DNA from: Chloroflexota bacterium
GTDB taxonomy: Bacteria; Chloroflexota; Anaerolineae; Anaerolineales; Villigracilaceae
DNA: 63,079 bases
Reading direction: 5' to 3'
Assembly (NCBI GenBank): GCA_021414245.1
Contig: JAIOOU010000009.1
Span: 1 to 63,079 of the forward strand
Shown in pieces: positions 27,199 through 35,254 of this stretch. A program made the translations under genes and the position numbers. The number at the start of each line of letters is the position of its first letter. Positions within the stretch are counted from its first letter, which is position 1. Below the pieces are notes generated by a model. The model saw nothing but the letters and a program-made list of their open reading frames with translations. It ran no database searches and was not told where the DNA came from.

Positions 27199-27972
27199 TC
27201 ATGACAACGGCCGGGCCTTGAACGCCGAAAATAAAATTCTGCGGAAGGGATATAAGAGCGGACTTTCGGGCAGAGCTTTTTTCATTTTCCCACGCAGAAC
27301 CCCAAGGAATTCGTCTTTGTGAGTCCCAAGACGTTCAAAGTAGGGCACCAAGGCGGTTCCGGAGATCCACTCAATGACTGCATCCGAATTCTCAAGTACA
27401 TGCGGATATATTTTTTCAAAGATTTGGATGTTCAGCGCACCCAGATCGAACAATATCTTCGTATATTGATCGATGGAAAGCACCGGTGCGACGCGCTCGA
27501 AGCCATTCAGGATTTTATCAAAAGGCGCTTCGCGCGCCGTTTCGCGGATCAGCATGTGGGAGATGTGATTGTGATTGGAGGGCATCTGGACGCACAACTG
27601 ACCACCTTGGGAAAGACGGGAAAAAAGATGTGGAATTAGACTTTCGTGGTTCTCGCACCATTGGATGGCGGCATTGCTGAAGATTAAATCCCAGCTGCCT
27701 GTCAGATTGGAAAGATCTCCCTGTTCAAAACGCAGGCTTGAGCTTGCGTAGGAAGCCGCCCGCGCAGCGTCCAGCATGGCCGTGGAGGAATCCAGTCCAG
27801 TCACATCACTCCCGGGCAGGCTGTCCGCCAGGACTCGAGTCAGTTCACCGGTCCCGCAGCCAAGGTCAATGGCTTTGATCCCGGGCCGAACCTCGACCAG
27901 TTTCAAAAGATCGTAAAACGGAGCAGAACGCTCCGACTGGAATTTATGATATTGTTTGGGATTCCACGGCAT
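27199..27972 (-). CDS. tam: Trans-aconitate 2-methyltransferase
   Basis: A 257-residue SAM-dependent class I methyltransferase. MPWNPKQYHKFQSER at the start and IFSNAAIQWCENHESLI after the SAM core are diagnostic of Tam; AIDLGCGTGELTRVL is motif I and VTGLDSSTAML motif II. Tam methylates trans-aconitate, an inhibitor of aconitase formed from cis-aconitate. It is the first gene of the long minus-strand run; only 17 bases separate its start from the rocA terminator, so its promoter lies within that hairpin or it depends on read-through. Confidence 0.88.
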   Translation of the reverse strand: MPWNPKQYHKFQSERSAPFYDLLKLVEVRPGIKAIDLGCGTGELTRVLADSLPGSDVTGLDSSTAMLDAARAASYASSSLRFEQGDLSNLTGSWDLIFSNAAIQWCENHESLIPHLFSRLSQGGQLCVQMPSNHNHISHMLIRETAREAPFDKILNGFERVAPVLSIDQYTKILFDLGALNIQIFEKIYPHVLENSDAVIEWISGTALVPYFERLGTHKDEFLGVLRGKMKKALPESPLLYPFRRILFSAFKARPLS

Positions 27973-27989
27973 GAGGTTACCTTTAAAAT

Positions 27990-28021
27990 ATACCCCTTTC
28001 TCTAAAAAGAGAAAGGGGTAT
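27990..28021 (-). terminator. Terminator of rocA
   Basis: A perfect 14-bp stem (ATACCCCTTTCTCT at 27990-28003 and AGAGAAAGGGGTAT at 28008-28021) with an AAAA loop lies 16 bases past the rocA stop. On the minus strand it runs into TATTTTA. Confidence 0.8.
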
Positions 28022-28037
28022 TGAGTTGAAATGATCC

Positions 28038-29612
28038 TTATTTTATGAGTGTGCGGATCTGTTCGTGCATATATAGAGGCAGATAATAATGACCGCCTCC
28101 ATTCTTGCCGCTCGAGCCGGAGCCTTTCCAGCCGCCAAACGGTTGGAAGCCGGGCCAGGCGCCGGTGGTTGCGCCCTGGGGACGATTGGCATAAGTGACT
28201 CCCGCTTCGATCTTGTCGAAGAACCAGTCGGTTTCTTCTGGGGAGCCATAGAAGCCTGCAGTCAGGCCGTAGTTGACATCATTGGCGATGCGCATGGCTT
28301 CATCCATGTCCTTGATCTTGCCGATGGTGGTGATGGGCAGGAACATTTCATGTTTCCACAGGCGATGGCTGAAGGGCAGGTCGGTCACAAAGGTGTTCTC
28401 GCAGTAAAAGCCCTTGTCGAACATGCCGCCTGTCTTCACGTGTCCGCCGGTCAGGAACTTGCCGCCGCCCTGGCTGATCTCTTCGCAGAATTCCTTGAAC
28501 TCGTTATAGGAGGATTTGTTCACCACCGGACCGTTATACGTGTTACGTTCCGTCGGGTCGCCGAGGACCAGCTTGGATGCAGCGTCCTTCAAGCGGGCCA
28601 CCAGGTCATTGTATACTGCTTCATGCACGATCACGCGCGAAGCGGCGGAGCATTTCTGTCCCTGCAGCCCGAAGGCCGAGCGGATGATGCCGATGGAGGC
28701 CCGTTCCAGGTCTGCGTTCTTTGAAACGATCACAGGATTCTTTCCACCGAGCTCCAAAATGACCGGGCGCACGTAATTGCGTTTGCCGAAATCCTGGAAC
28801 ATCTTCATTCCGACATCAAAGGAACCGGTGAAGGTCGCGCCATCCACTTCCTTGCTGTCGACGAGCGCCTGACCTAGGGTCGAACCGGGACCGGTGACGA
28901 AGTTCAGCACGCCGTCGGGAAGGCCCGCATCGCGGAAACAGTCAATCAACAGGCGAACGATCCAGGCAGTGTCGGTGGCGGGTTTGACAACCACGGTGTT
29001 GCCTGCGACCAATGCCGCGCCCATCGGGCCGCCGGTCAGGGCGAATGGGAAATTGAAGGGGGAGACGACCAACCACACTCCGTACGGCCGGAGTATGGAC
29101 ACGTTCCGTGATTCATATCCCACAAGCGGATCCTTGCCCATTTCGACGACATAGCCGTCATTCTTTTCCATTTGGTAACACGAATAATAAATGAGGTCCG
29201 CGGTTTCCTGCACGTCGCCCAGGGACTCCATGCGGTTCTTTCCGACTTCCATGGCCATCGCCGCGCCGAGTTCAAAGATGCGCTTTTCGATTAAGGCGGC
29301 GCCTTTGCGGATCACTTCCACGCGTTTCTGCCAGGGTGTGTGACTCCAGCCTGGAAAAGCCTTGCGGGCCGCATCCAATGCCTGTTCGGCATGTTTGGCG
29401 TTGCCCTTTTGCATTTTTGCGAGCACCCAATCGGTGTTTACGGGGGAATGATCGTCGAATTTTTCATCGGCCATGACTTCCTTGCCGTTGATATACATTC
29501 CATATTCCTTGCCCATGTTCTTCCTGAGAGCTTCCACAGCCTTGTCAAATCCAACGTGCAATTCCTCGGGTGGATTGAACATGGTCGCGTAAGTGAGTTT
29601 GAAATCTGCCAT
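28038..29612 (-). CDS. rocA: L-glutamate gamma-semialdehyde (1-pyrroline-5-carboxylate) dehydrogenase
   Basis: A 524-residue aldehyde dehydrogenase of the RocA/PruA type, oxidising glutamate semialdehyde to glutamate with NAD in proline and arginine breakdown. FNFPFALTGGPMGAALVAGNTVVVKPA binds cofactor, LELGGKNPVIV contains the general-base Glu and GQKCSAASRV (about residue 320) the catalytic Cys. The start (MADFKLTYATMFNPP) and length of about 520 match monofunctional RocA. No proline dehydrogenase gene is in the window. A good promoter lies upstream at 29683-29711 and a terminator downstream. Confidence 0.9.
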   Translation of the reverse strand: MADFKLTYATMFNPPEELHVGFDKAVEALRKNMGKEYGMYINGKEVMADEKFDDHSPVNTDWVLAKMQKGNAKHAEQALDAARKAFPGWSHTPWQKRVEVIRKGAALIEKRIFELGAAMAMEVGKNRMESLGDVQETADLIYYSCYQMEKNDGYVVEMGKDPLVGYESRNVSILRPYGVWLVVSPFNFPFALTGGPMGAALVAGNTVVVKPATDTAWIVRLLIDCFRDAGLPDGVLNFVTGPGSTLGQALVDSKEVDGATFTGSFDVGMKMFQDFGKRNYVRPVILELGGKNPVIVSKNADLERASIGIIRSAFGLQGQKCSAASRVIVHEAVYNDLVARLKDAASKLVLGDPTERNTYNGPVVNKSSYNEFKEFCEEISQGGGKFLTGGHVKTGGMFDKGFYCENTFVTDLPFSHRLWKHEMFLPITTIGKIKDMDEAMRIANDVNYGLTAGFYGSPEETDWFFDKIEAGVTYANRPQGATTGAWPGFQPFGGWKGSGSSGKNGGGHYYLPLYMHEQIRTLIK

Positions 29613-29682
29613 CGTAATGCCTCCTGGTTAAGGTGTGTGTCGAACGGGGGTCCAGCCGGAAAAATGATCGGTTGACCAATGT

Positions 29683-29711
29683 AGTATAGCGTAGGATTTC
29701 ACAACCGTCAA
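29683..29711 (-). promoter_or_regulatory. Promoter of rocA
   Basis: On the minus strand TTGACG (29711-29706), a 17-base spacer and TATACT (29688-29683) form a near-consensus promoter about 70 bases upstream of the rocA ATG. Confidence 0.75.
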
Positions 29712-29827
29712 AGTAAAGCGGCTATATTTCAACATGACGTATTTCCTGCCTGGAATTTTGCGAAAATAGGTAAGAATCCGTCCAAACGGACTATCCTTGC
29801 ATTCAATATCTTTATAAGGAGGATCGA

Positions 29828-30346
29828 TTGAAACCCCGCTTCATTTTCTGGACCCTCAGCCTGGCTGCCGTCCTACTGCTTTCAGCCTGTGCCCCGGCGG
29901 CTCCCGCCACCCCGACCGCATCGGCCTTGTCCGTCAGCACCCTTACCTTGACCACACCGGAATTGACCGCGCCTGAATCAACCGTCGTCCCGCCGGTTCA
30001 ACCTGCAGCCACTTCCCGCGGGCCCAACCTTGAAGCCACGGACCCCTCCACGGTCAATCTGGCATCTGGTCACCTGCAACTGATTGAATTTTTTCGCTTT
30101 ACCTGAAGTACGTGCCGCGCAATGGCGCCCATGGTTCATGGGCTTGAAGCGGAATATTTTGGCAGGGTCGGGTTCGCCTTTCTGGATGCCGATGATCCGG
30201 CCACGGACACCTTTCAGCGTACACTTGGTTTCTATTACCAGCCCGAGCTATACCTTCTGGATGCAAACGGGAATCTCCTCGAGAAATTCATCGGTTACAC
30301 CACGGAGGACCAGCTCCGGAGTGCCTTCAATCAATACCTGCAGTGA
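29828..30346 (+). CDS. Candidate selenoprotein: thioredoxin-like lipoprotein with UxxC site
   Basis: Read through one in-frame TGA (codon 93, 30104-30106), this gives a 172-residue exported thioredoxin-like protein. It starts at TTG behind a strong AAGGAGGA site, with a signal peptide and lipobox LLSAC (Cys at about 21), then a Thr/Pro/Ala linker. HLQLIEFFRFT leads to the TGA, then STCRAMAPMVHGLE and a normal thioredoxin C-half (FAFLDADDPAT, YYQPELYLLDANG). The TGA sits exactly where the first Cys of CxxC belongs, giving U-S-T-C. A hairpin 20 bases later fits a SECIS. No frame change occurs. TGA is a normal stop in neighbours. Alternatives are a nonsense mutation or a one-base error from TGC or TGT. 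No sel genes are in the window. Confidence 0.72.
30104..30143 (+). promoter_or_regulatory. Candidate recoded TGA plus SECIS hairpin
   Basis: TGA at 30104-30106 is followed after 20 bases by a perfect 7-bp stem, GCCCATG (30127-30133) and CATGGGC (30137-30143), with apical loop GTT. The loop begins with G and starts 28 bases after the TGA, which fits the general rules for bacterial SECIS elements (small loop with an early G, about 16-37 bases from the UGA). The hairpin lies inside codons for RAMAPMVHG, so it must also be kept as protein sequence. Confidence 0.6.
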
Positions 30347-30351
30347 TCCGC

Positions 30352-30382
30352 CCTGCCCATCGAAAAATGGGCAGGTTTTTTT
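30352..30382 (+). terminator. Terminator of the thioredoxin-like gene
   Basis: A 9-bp stem CCTGCCCAT / ATGGGCAGG (30352-30360, 30367-30375) with loop CGAAAA is followed by seven T. It lies 6 bases past the second stop (30344-30346), not past the internal TGA, which supports the full-length reading. Confidence 0.9.
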
Positions 30383-30405
30383 ATGTCTCGTGATAGCCTT
30401 TCCCT

Positions 30406-30411
30406 TATAAT
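30406..30411 (+). promoter_or_regulatory. -10 box placing transcription start at the next ATG
   Basis: A perfect TATAAT lies 8 bases before the ATG at 30420, so transcription would begin at or within a base or two of the start codon, implying a leaderless message. No clear -35 box and no ribosome site are seen. Confidence 0.5.
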
Positions 30412-30419
30412 CAGCGCTG

Positions 30420-31514
30420 ATGGATATCCTGGTCAGAATTTCAATATTTCTTGTTGGTTTGGTTATGGTGGTGATGACGATCTTCTCCGCCTTGTCCACT
30501 TTTGTATTGACTCGTGCCGCGCGCAGCCAGTTGAATCGAGTGATCTTCGGGGTCATGCGCCGCGTCTTTGATTTTATTTTGCGATTTACCCGAACCTATG
30601 AACAGCGCGATGCGATCATGGCATATTATTCCCCGCTTAGTTTGATCATGCTCATCCCAACCTGGTATGCACTGATCCTGGCAGGCTATGGCGCCATGTA
30701 TTGGTCGCTTGGTGTGGGGGAATGGTTCGCGGATATTCGCTATAGCGGATCCTCCCTGCTGACCCTTGGCTTTGCCACTTCTGAAAACCCTTTTGTCACT
30801 GTACTTTCCTTTTCCGAGGCACTGCTTGGACTGCTTCTGGTGGCTCTGCTAATGGCTTACCTTCCGACCATGTACGCCGCATTTTCGCGGCGTGAACAGG
30901 CTGTCAGCCTGCTTGAAGTCCGCGCCGGAAATCCTCCCTCGGCCCTGGAGATGCTTCTCCGTTTCAATCGTATACACGGTCTGGAGAAGCTTAGCGATTA
31001 TTGGAAGACCTGGGAGATCTGGTTCGCCGATATCGAGGAAAGTCATACCACCCTGCCTGCCCTGGTGTTCTTTCGTTCGCCGCGTTCCGATAGTTCGTGG
31101 GTCACCGCTGCCGGCGCGATCCTGGACTCCGCCGCGCTCACCCTCGCTGCAGTCAACATTCCTTCAGATCCATCCGCCGCATTGAACATTCGGGCAGGGT
31201 ATCTAGCCCTGCGGCGCATTGCAGATTATTTTGACATTTCCAGTCCACAGAACCCAAGTTATCCCGCGGATCCGATCAGCGTCAAGCGTGAGGAATTTGA
31301 CGAACTGTTGCGAAAATTGCAGCAGGCAGGTGTGCCTGTAAAGTCAGATCGTGAAAAAGCCTGGCTGGATTATGCTGGCTGGCGGGTCAATTACGATCGT
31401 GTACTTCTGGTGCTGTGTACTCTCGTCATGGCGCCCGAAGCGCCATGGTCAAGCGACCGGGCACCGAAATTCAAGAACCCGCCCATATTCTTCAAAAAGA
31501 AAAAACATCATTAA
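30420..31514 (+). CDS. Multi-pass membrane protein with channel-like segment, unknown
   Basis: A 364-residue protein with N-terminal membrane helices (about 3-30, 73-92, 128-150) and a cytosolic C-terminal half (about 155-364). Between the second and third helix, SGSSLLTLGFATSENPF resembles the pore helix and filter region of potassium-channel-like proteins, with TLGF in place of TVGYGD. The C-half contains FADIEESHTTLPALVFFRSP and ends in a basic FKKKKHH tail. I do not recognise a named family; an ion-channel-like role is only a suggestion. The gene probably produces a leaderless mRNA and is followed by a bidirectional terminator. Confidence 0.7.
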   Translation: MDILVRISIFLVGLVMVVMTIFSALSTFVLTRAARSQLNRVIFGVMRRVFDFILRFTRTYEQRDAIMAYYSPLSLIMLIPTWYALILAGYGAMYWSLGVGEWFADIRYSGSSLLTLGFATSENPFVTVLSFSEALLGLLLVALLMAYLPTMYAAFSRREQAVSLLEVRAGNPPSALEMLLRFNRIHGLEKLSDYWKTWEIWFADIEESHTTLPALVFFRSPRSDSSWVTAAGAILDSAALTLAAVNIPSDPSAALNIRAGYLALRRIADYFDISSPQNPSYPADPISVKREEFDELLRKLQQAGVPVKSDREKAWLDYAGWRVNYDRVLLVLCTLVMAPEAPWSSDRAPKFKNPPIFFKKKKHH

Positions 31515-31516
31515 CC

Positions 31517-31550
31517 AAAAAACAGTGCCGCATTTGCGGCACTGTTTTTT
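31517..31550. terminator. Bidirectional terminator
   Basis: A 15-base arm pair AAAAAACAGTGCCGC (31517-31531) and GCGGCACTGTTTTTT (31536-31550) encloses ATTT. It serves both the channel-like gene and the convergent MFS gene. Confidence 0.92.
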
Positions 31551-31561
31551 GGTCCTGAAAT

Positions 31562-32929
31562 TTACGAATTCCCTTCGTATTTCTTTGCATCCCCGATTGC
31601 CTTTGTGACATTTACGAAAGGCAACAGGATCAGGCCCGCAATGAAGAAGAAGATCAGGGAGAGGATGGCATAGCGCAAGTTCCCAAAGATCTGGTTCGCG
31701 AGGCCGAAAACCAGCGGGCCAATCCACGAAGTGCCGCGTTCACTGATTTCGTAAAAGGAGAAGAACTCGGCTTCCTTGCCGTTCGGGATCATCTGCGCGA
31801 ACAGGCTTCGGCTGATGGCCTGGGAACCACCCATCACCAGGGCAATGAAAATGCCCAGGATGAAGAATTGCGCGGTGGCGCTTGGGCCTTTTAATCCGCC
31901 ATAAGCATAGATCACCACGCCCGCCCAGATCACCAAACTGACCACCACAGATTGCTTCGCGCCGATCCAGCCGGCCAGCCTGCCCCAGAACAAGGCCCCA
32001 AAGAAGGCTACGAATTGGATCATCAGGATCACAGCGATCAAGGTTTGCTGCCCCAGTTCGAGCCCGCCCTGGATCAAAGGCGCCGCGGCAAAAGTGGAAG
32101 CCACGGCGATGACGGTCTGAATGCCGTCGTTATACAGAAAATAAGCCAGCAGGAATTTGAGGGTTTCCGGAAAATGCTTGACTTCGCCGAATGTCTTGCG
32201 AAGTTGTTTGAAACCAATGCTGACATAGGTATCGCCAGGCGGCAGCTGACGAGCGGCATGCCGCGGGCGCAATCTTTTCCAGGTGATGAATGAGAAACCC
32301 AGCCACCAGACACCCGCCGATGCAAGATTGATGCGCACAGCCAGATCGCCGGGCACTCCCAGGTCTTCGCTGAAGGTGAAGAAGGCCAGGTTGAGCGCCA
32401 GCAAAATACCACCGCCCAAATATCCCATGGCCCAGCCATACGAAGAGACTCTGTCTCTTTCATTTTCACTGGCGATATCCGGAAGATAGGCATTGTAGAA
32501 AACAATAGCCGCGCCAAAAGCCAGGTTGGCCACGATGAAGAGCACGCCGCCCAGCCACCATAAACTGCCGGTGATCATGAACATCAGGATCGTGGCGATC
32601 GCTCCGATGGTCGCGAAGACCTGCATCATGCGTTTTCGTAAATGGGAATAATCCGCGATTGCGCCGAGGATGGGCAGGAACAAAACCTGCATGCCGACTG
32701 AAAATGAAATACAGTAGGGGAGGAAGGAATCAGGGGCGACGGGAATTCCCAGAAAGGAGGCGGTTGTCGTGCCTGCTGTTTCCGCAGCTGTGCGGGCAAG
32801 TGACGCGACATACGGACCCAGAAAAACGGTTCCGATGGTTGTGCTGAAGGCGGAATTGGCCCAGTCGTACATGGCCCAGCCGAAGATCTCTTTTCTGTCG
32901 TTCACAAGCGGTTTATCGGTTGACATCAT
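31562..32929 (-). CDS. UMF1-type MFS transporter
   Basis: A 455-residue protein with about 12 membrane helices. The opening IFGWAMYDWANSAFSTTIGTVFLGPY is the signature of the UMF1 (Atg22-like) branch of the major facilitator superfamily; ADYSHLRKRMM is the loop 2-3 motif and GGSQAISRSLFAQMIP the repeat 2 counterpart. Fungal relatives export vacuolar amino acids; bacterial substrates are unknown. A GGAGG site directly precedes two adjacent ATG codons (32929 and 32926), and either may be used. Confidence 0.88.
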   Translation of the reverse strand: MMSTDKPLVNDRKEIFGWAMYDWANSAFSTTIGTVFLGPYVASLARTAAETAGTTTASFLGIPVAPDSFLPYCISFSVGMQVLFLPILGAIADYSHLRKRMMQVFATIGAIATILMFMITGSLWWLGGVLFIVANLAFGAAIVFYNAYLPDIASENERDRVSSYGWAMGYLGGGILLALNLAFFTFSEDLGVPGDLAVRINLASAGVWWLGFSFITWKRLRPRHAARQLPPGDTYVSIGFKQLRKTFGEVKHFPETLKFLLAYFLYNDGIQTVIAVASTFAAAPLIQGGLELGQQTLIAVILMIQFVAFFGALFWGRLAGWIGAKQSVVVSLVIWAGVVIYAYGGLKGPSATAQFFILGIFIALVMGGSQAISRSLFAQMIPNGKEAEFFSFYEISERGTSWIGPLVFGLANQIFGNLRYAILSLIFFFIAGLILLPFVNVTKAIGDAKKYEGNS

Positions 32930-33054
32930 TCCTCCGCGAACTGAGATGGGTGGTTACAAAGATAACACGGGCCAGTATACGTAGTTTCGGCCCCCCTGTA
33001 AAGAAATTATAAATGGATGACGGACTTTCGTCCGCTTAAAGCAGCGGCTCTTCC

Positions 33055-33083
33055 TTGACCCTCGACCTGCTAGGCGCTAAAAT
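33055..33083 (+). promoter_or_regulatory. Promoter of ffh
   Basis: TTGACC (33055-33060), a 17-base spacer and TAAAAT (33078-33083) form a strong promoter 28 bases before the ffh ATG, with the same -10 hexamer as the VOC operon promoter. Confidence 0.8.
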
Positions 33084-33111
33084 GCTTGTCCTACCTTGGA
33101 GTCATTAACCC

Positions 33112-34443
33112 ATGTTTGAAACTTTAACCGGAAGACTCAATCAGATCTTTGACGGATTGCGCCGCCGCGGCAAGCTCAATGAAGCGGACGTGGATGCCGC
33201 CATGCGTGAAGTGCGTCTGGCCCTGCTCGAAGCGGATGTGCATTTCAGCGTGGTTAAATCCTTTGTCGCGAGGGTGCGTGAGCGCGCAATTGGCGTGGAA
33301 GTCTCGAAGGCGCTCAATCCCGGGCAGCAGGTCATTAAGATCGTGAACGACGAATTGATAACTGCGCTCGGCGAGCCGGTTGGATTAAATCTGACCGGGC
33401 CAAAACCGCGCGTGATCATGATGGTGGGCCTGCAGGGTGCCGGGAAAACCACCGCCTCCGGCAAACTTGCACGCATTATGAAGTCGAAGGGAGAGCGAGT
33501 CCTGCTCGTGGCCGGTGACCCATACCGCCCTGCCGCCGTCAAACAATTGCAACAACTCGGGGAGCGTCTGGATGTTGAAGTGGAAACTGACCCCTCCCTG
33601 ACCCCACCTCAACTCGCGAAGCGCGCTTTTGGGAAGGCTGAGAAGGGTGGATTCAGCCTTGTGATCGTGGATACAGCCGGCCGGTCCCAGATGGATGCGG
33701 ACCTGATGGGTGAGTTAAAAGCCATCGCTGCGAATGTCAATCCGGTCGACATCCTCCTGGTGGTTGACTCGATGATCGGTCAGGAGGCCTTGAACATTGC
33801 ACAGGGATTCAAGGAAGCCATTAACCTGACCGGCTTGATCCTGACCAAAATGGATGGTGACTCGCGCGGCGGGGCCGCCATCTCCATCCGTTCGGTGACG
33901 GGCATTCCGATCAAATTCATCGGCACGGGTGAAAAACTCGACGCGTTGGAAACCTACGATCCATCCCGGCTTTCTTCGCGAATTCTCGGCATGGGGGACA
34001 TGATCGGCCTGATTGAAAAAGCCGAGGCTGCCTACGAAGGCCAGGATATGGACGCCCAGGCACGGCAGGCTCAAAAAATGATGAAGGGTCAGTTCTCGCT
34101 TGAGGACTGGCTTGATCAAATGAAACAAATGAAGAAGATGGGCCCACTTGCGCAACTGATGGATATGCTGCCCGGTCAAATGGGGCAGGCCGCGCGCGGC
34201 ATTGACCCGACCGTCATGGAAAAATCCTTCAAGCAGTCCGAGGCCATCATCAACTCGATGACCCTCAAGGAACGGCGCGATCCGGACCTGCTCAACGCTT
34301 CACGCCGCAGGCGCATTGCCGCCGGCTGTGGCATGGAAGTGCAGGATGTCAACCGCCTGATCAAGCAATTCAGGGAGGCGCAAAAGATGATGAAGATGTT
34401 TCAAAAGACCGGGGGCAAGGGAATGGGCAGGATGTTTGGATAG
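33112..34443 (+). CDS. ffh: Signal recognition particle protein Ffh (SRP54)
   Basis: The 443-residue GTPase of the signal recognition particle, which binds signal peptides of nascent membrane proteins and the 4.5S RNA. An N domain (1-85) precedes the G domain with P-loop GLQGAGKT (106-113), DTAGR, TKMDGDSRGGA and the TGIPIKFIGTGE segment. The M domain (about 295-443) is rich in methionine (MKQMKKMGPLAQLMDMLPG, MMKMFQK) and contains SRRRRIAAGCG, the RNA-binding helix. Length is normal. A strong promoter and terminator frame it, so it is monocistronic; rpsP and rimM, its neighbours in many bacteria, are absent. Confidence 0.97.
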   Translation: MFETLTGRLNQIFDGLRRRGKLNEADVDAAMREVRLALLEADVHFSVVKSFVARVRERAIGVEVSKALNPGQQVIKIVNDELITALGEPVGLNLTGPKPRVIMMVGLQGAGKTTASGKLARIMKSKGERVLLVAGDPYRPAAVKQLQQLGERLDVEVETDPSLTPPQLAKRAFGKAEKGGFSLVIVDTAGRSQMDADLMGELKAIAANVNPVDILLVVDSMIGQEALNIAQGFKEAINLTGLILTKMDGDSRGGAAISIRSVTGIPIKFIGTGEKLDALETYDPSRLSSRILGMGDMIGLIEKAEAAYEGQDMDAQARQAQKMMKGQFSLEDWLDQMKQMKKMGPLAQLMDMLPGQMGQAARGIDPTVMEKSFKQSEAIINSMTLKERRDPDLLNASRRRRIAAGCGMEVQDVNRLIKQFREAQKMMKMFQKTGGKGMGRMFG

Positions 34444-34445
34444 AA

Positions 34446-34474
34446 AAGAGGGACACGTAGGTGTTCCTCTTTTT
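34446..34474 (+). terminator. Terminator of ffh
   Basis: GAGGGACAC and GTGTTCCTC pair (one G-T) around GTAG and run into TTTTT, a few bases after the ffh stop. Confidence 0.8.
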
Positions 34475-34512
34475 ACAGAATCGCGAACGAACTTTCAGGT
34501 TGAAGATGGTAA

Positions 34513-35067
34513 TCACTTTAATTTATTCATTTGCCGCTGCATCCGATCCATCTCAGCCAGCACATCCTTGGGGTCGACATCCTTCTCCAGATCCTTCAAT
34601 TCCACATCCGTGTCATTATCGATGCCCATCCTGTCCTGGATGGCATCCAGCATCTTGAGCGCACGCGTCAACTCATGTTCGGTTAACAGGCCGATCTGCA
34701 GGTCGAGGTCCGCGCGGCGGTCCGCTTCAGCACTGATGCGGTTCTGGCTGATCAAAACAAAGGTTGCCAGAAAGATCGCCTCCAGGGACACGATCATGGT
34801 CAACAAGCCGAAAGGATAGGGGTCAAAGGGCTGAATGCCGAAGAATCCCAGGTTGGCCAGAATCCAAACGCCGAACCATCCGATATGGAAGTAAACGAAA
34901 TACATGCGTCCTGAGAAGTCTGTGATTACATCCGCGAGGCGCTCTTCCCGGGAACGGTGATGGTCCGCCACTTTGCGGATGTTAATGATCGTATGGATGT
35001 TTTGTTCGATGATCTCCGCGAGACGCGGATCGCCTTTTGAGCTTGAAGCATTCTTTTTGACAGTCAT
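34513..35067 (-). CDS. DUF1003 family membrane protein
   Basis: A 184-residue protein with two central membrane helices (about 58-78 and 86-108). ITDFSGRMYFVYFHIGWFGVWILANLG followed by DPYPFGLLTMIVSLEAIFLATFVLISQNR is the DUF1003 signature. The rest is a soluble helical tail with acidic stretches (DNDTDVELKDLEKDVDPKD) and Q/M-rich end. The biochemical role of the family is unknown. A gap of about 190 bases with a terminator separates it from the next upstream gene. Confidence 0.9.
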   Translation of the reverse strand: MTVKKNASSSKGDPRLAEIIEQNIHTIINIRKVADHHRSREERLADVITDFSGRMYFVYFHIGWFGVWILANLGFFGIQPFDPYPFGLLTMIVSLEAIFLATFVLISQNRISAEADRRADLDLQIGLLTEHELTRALKMLDAIQDRMGIDNDTDVELKDLEKDVDPKDVLAEMDRMQRQMNKLK

Positions 35068-35191
35068 TGAAATCTCCTGTAAATATTATAAGACAGTAAA
35101 ACAACGGAGATGTTGTAACTTTTAAGGATGAGCGGCGGATGCCTGACATCCGTCACTCATCCAGCCCAGCCTGGAGCTGCCTGATTGAATC

Positions 35192-35231
35192 AAAAAAACA
35201 ACGGATGCCTTTTGAGAATCCATTGTTTTTT
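35192..35231 (-). terminator. Terminator of the Cys-rich lipoprotein gene
   Basis: Arms AAAAAACAACGGAT and ATCCATTGTTTTTT (one mismatch) pair around a 10-base loop. The T-run lies downstream on the minus strand, after the gene at 35255-35905. Confidence 0.75.
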
Positions 35232-35254
35232 CGATTGTTTTAAATATCCGTGAA

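Noticed and set aside
29828-30106. A short lipoprotein gene ending at TGA 30104-30106, with a separate gene starting at 30122
   Set aside because: Both parts are in the same frame, the second lacks a ribosome site and begins in mid-thioredoxin fold, and the two together make one complete lipoprotein. A read-through or recoded TGA explains this better than two genes.
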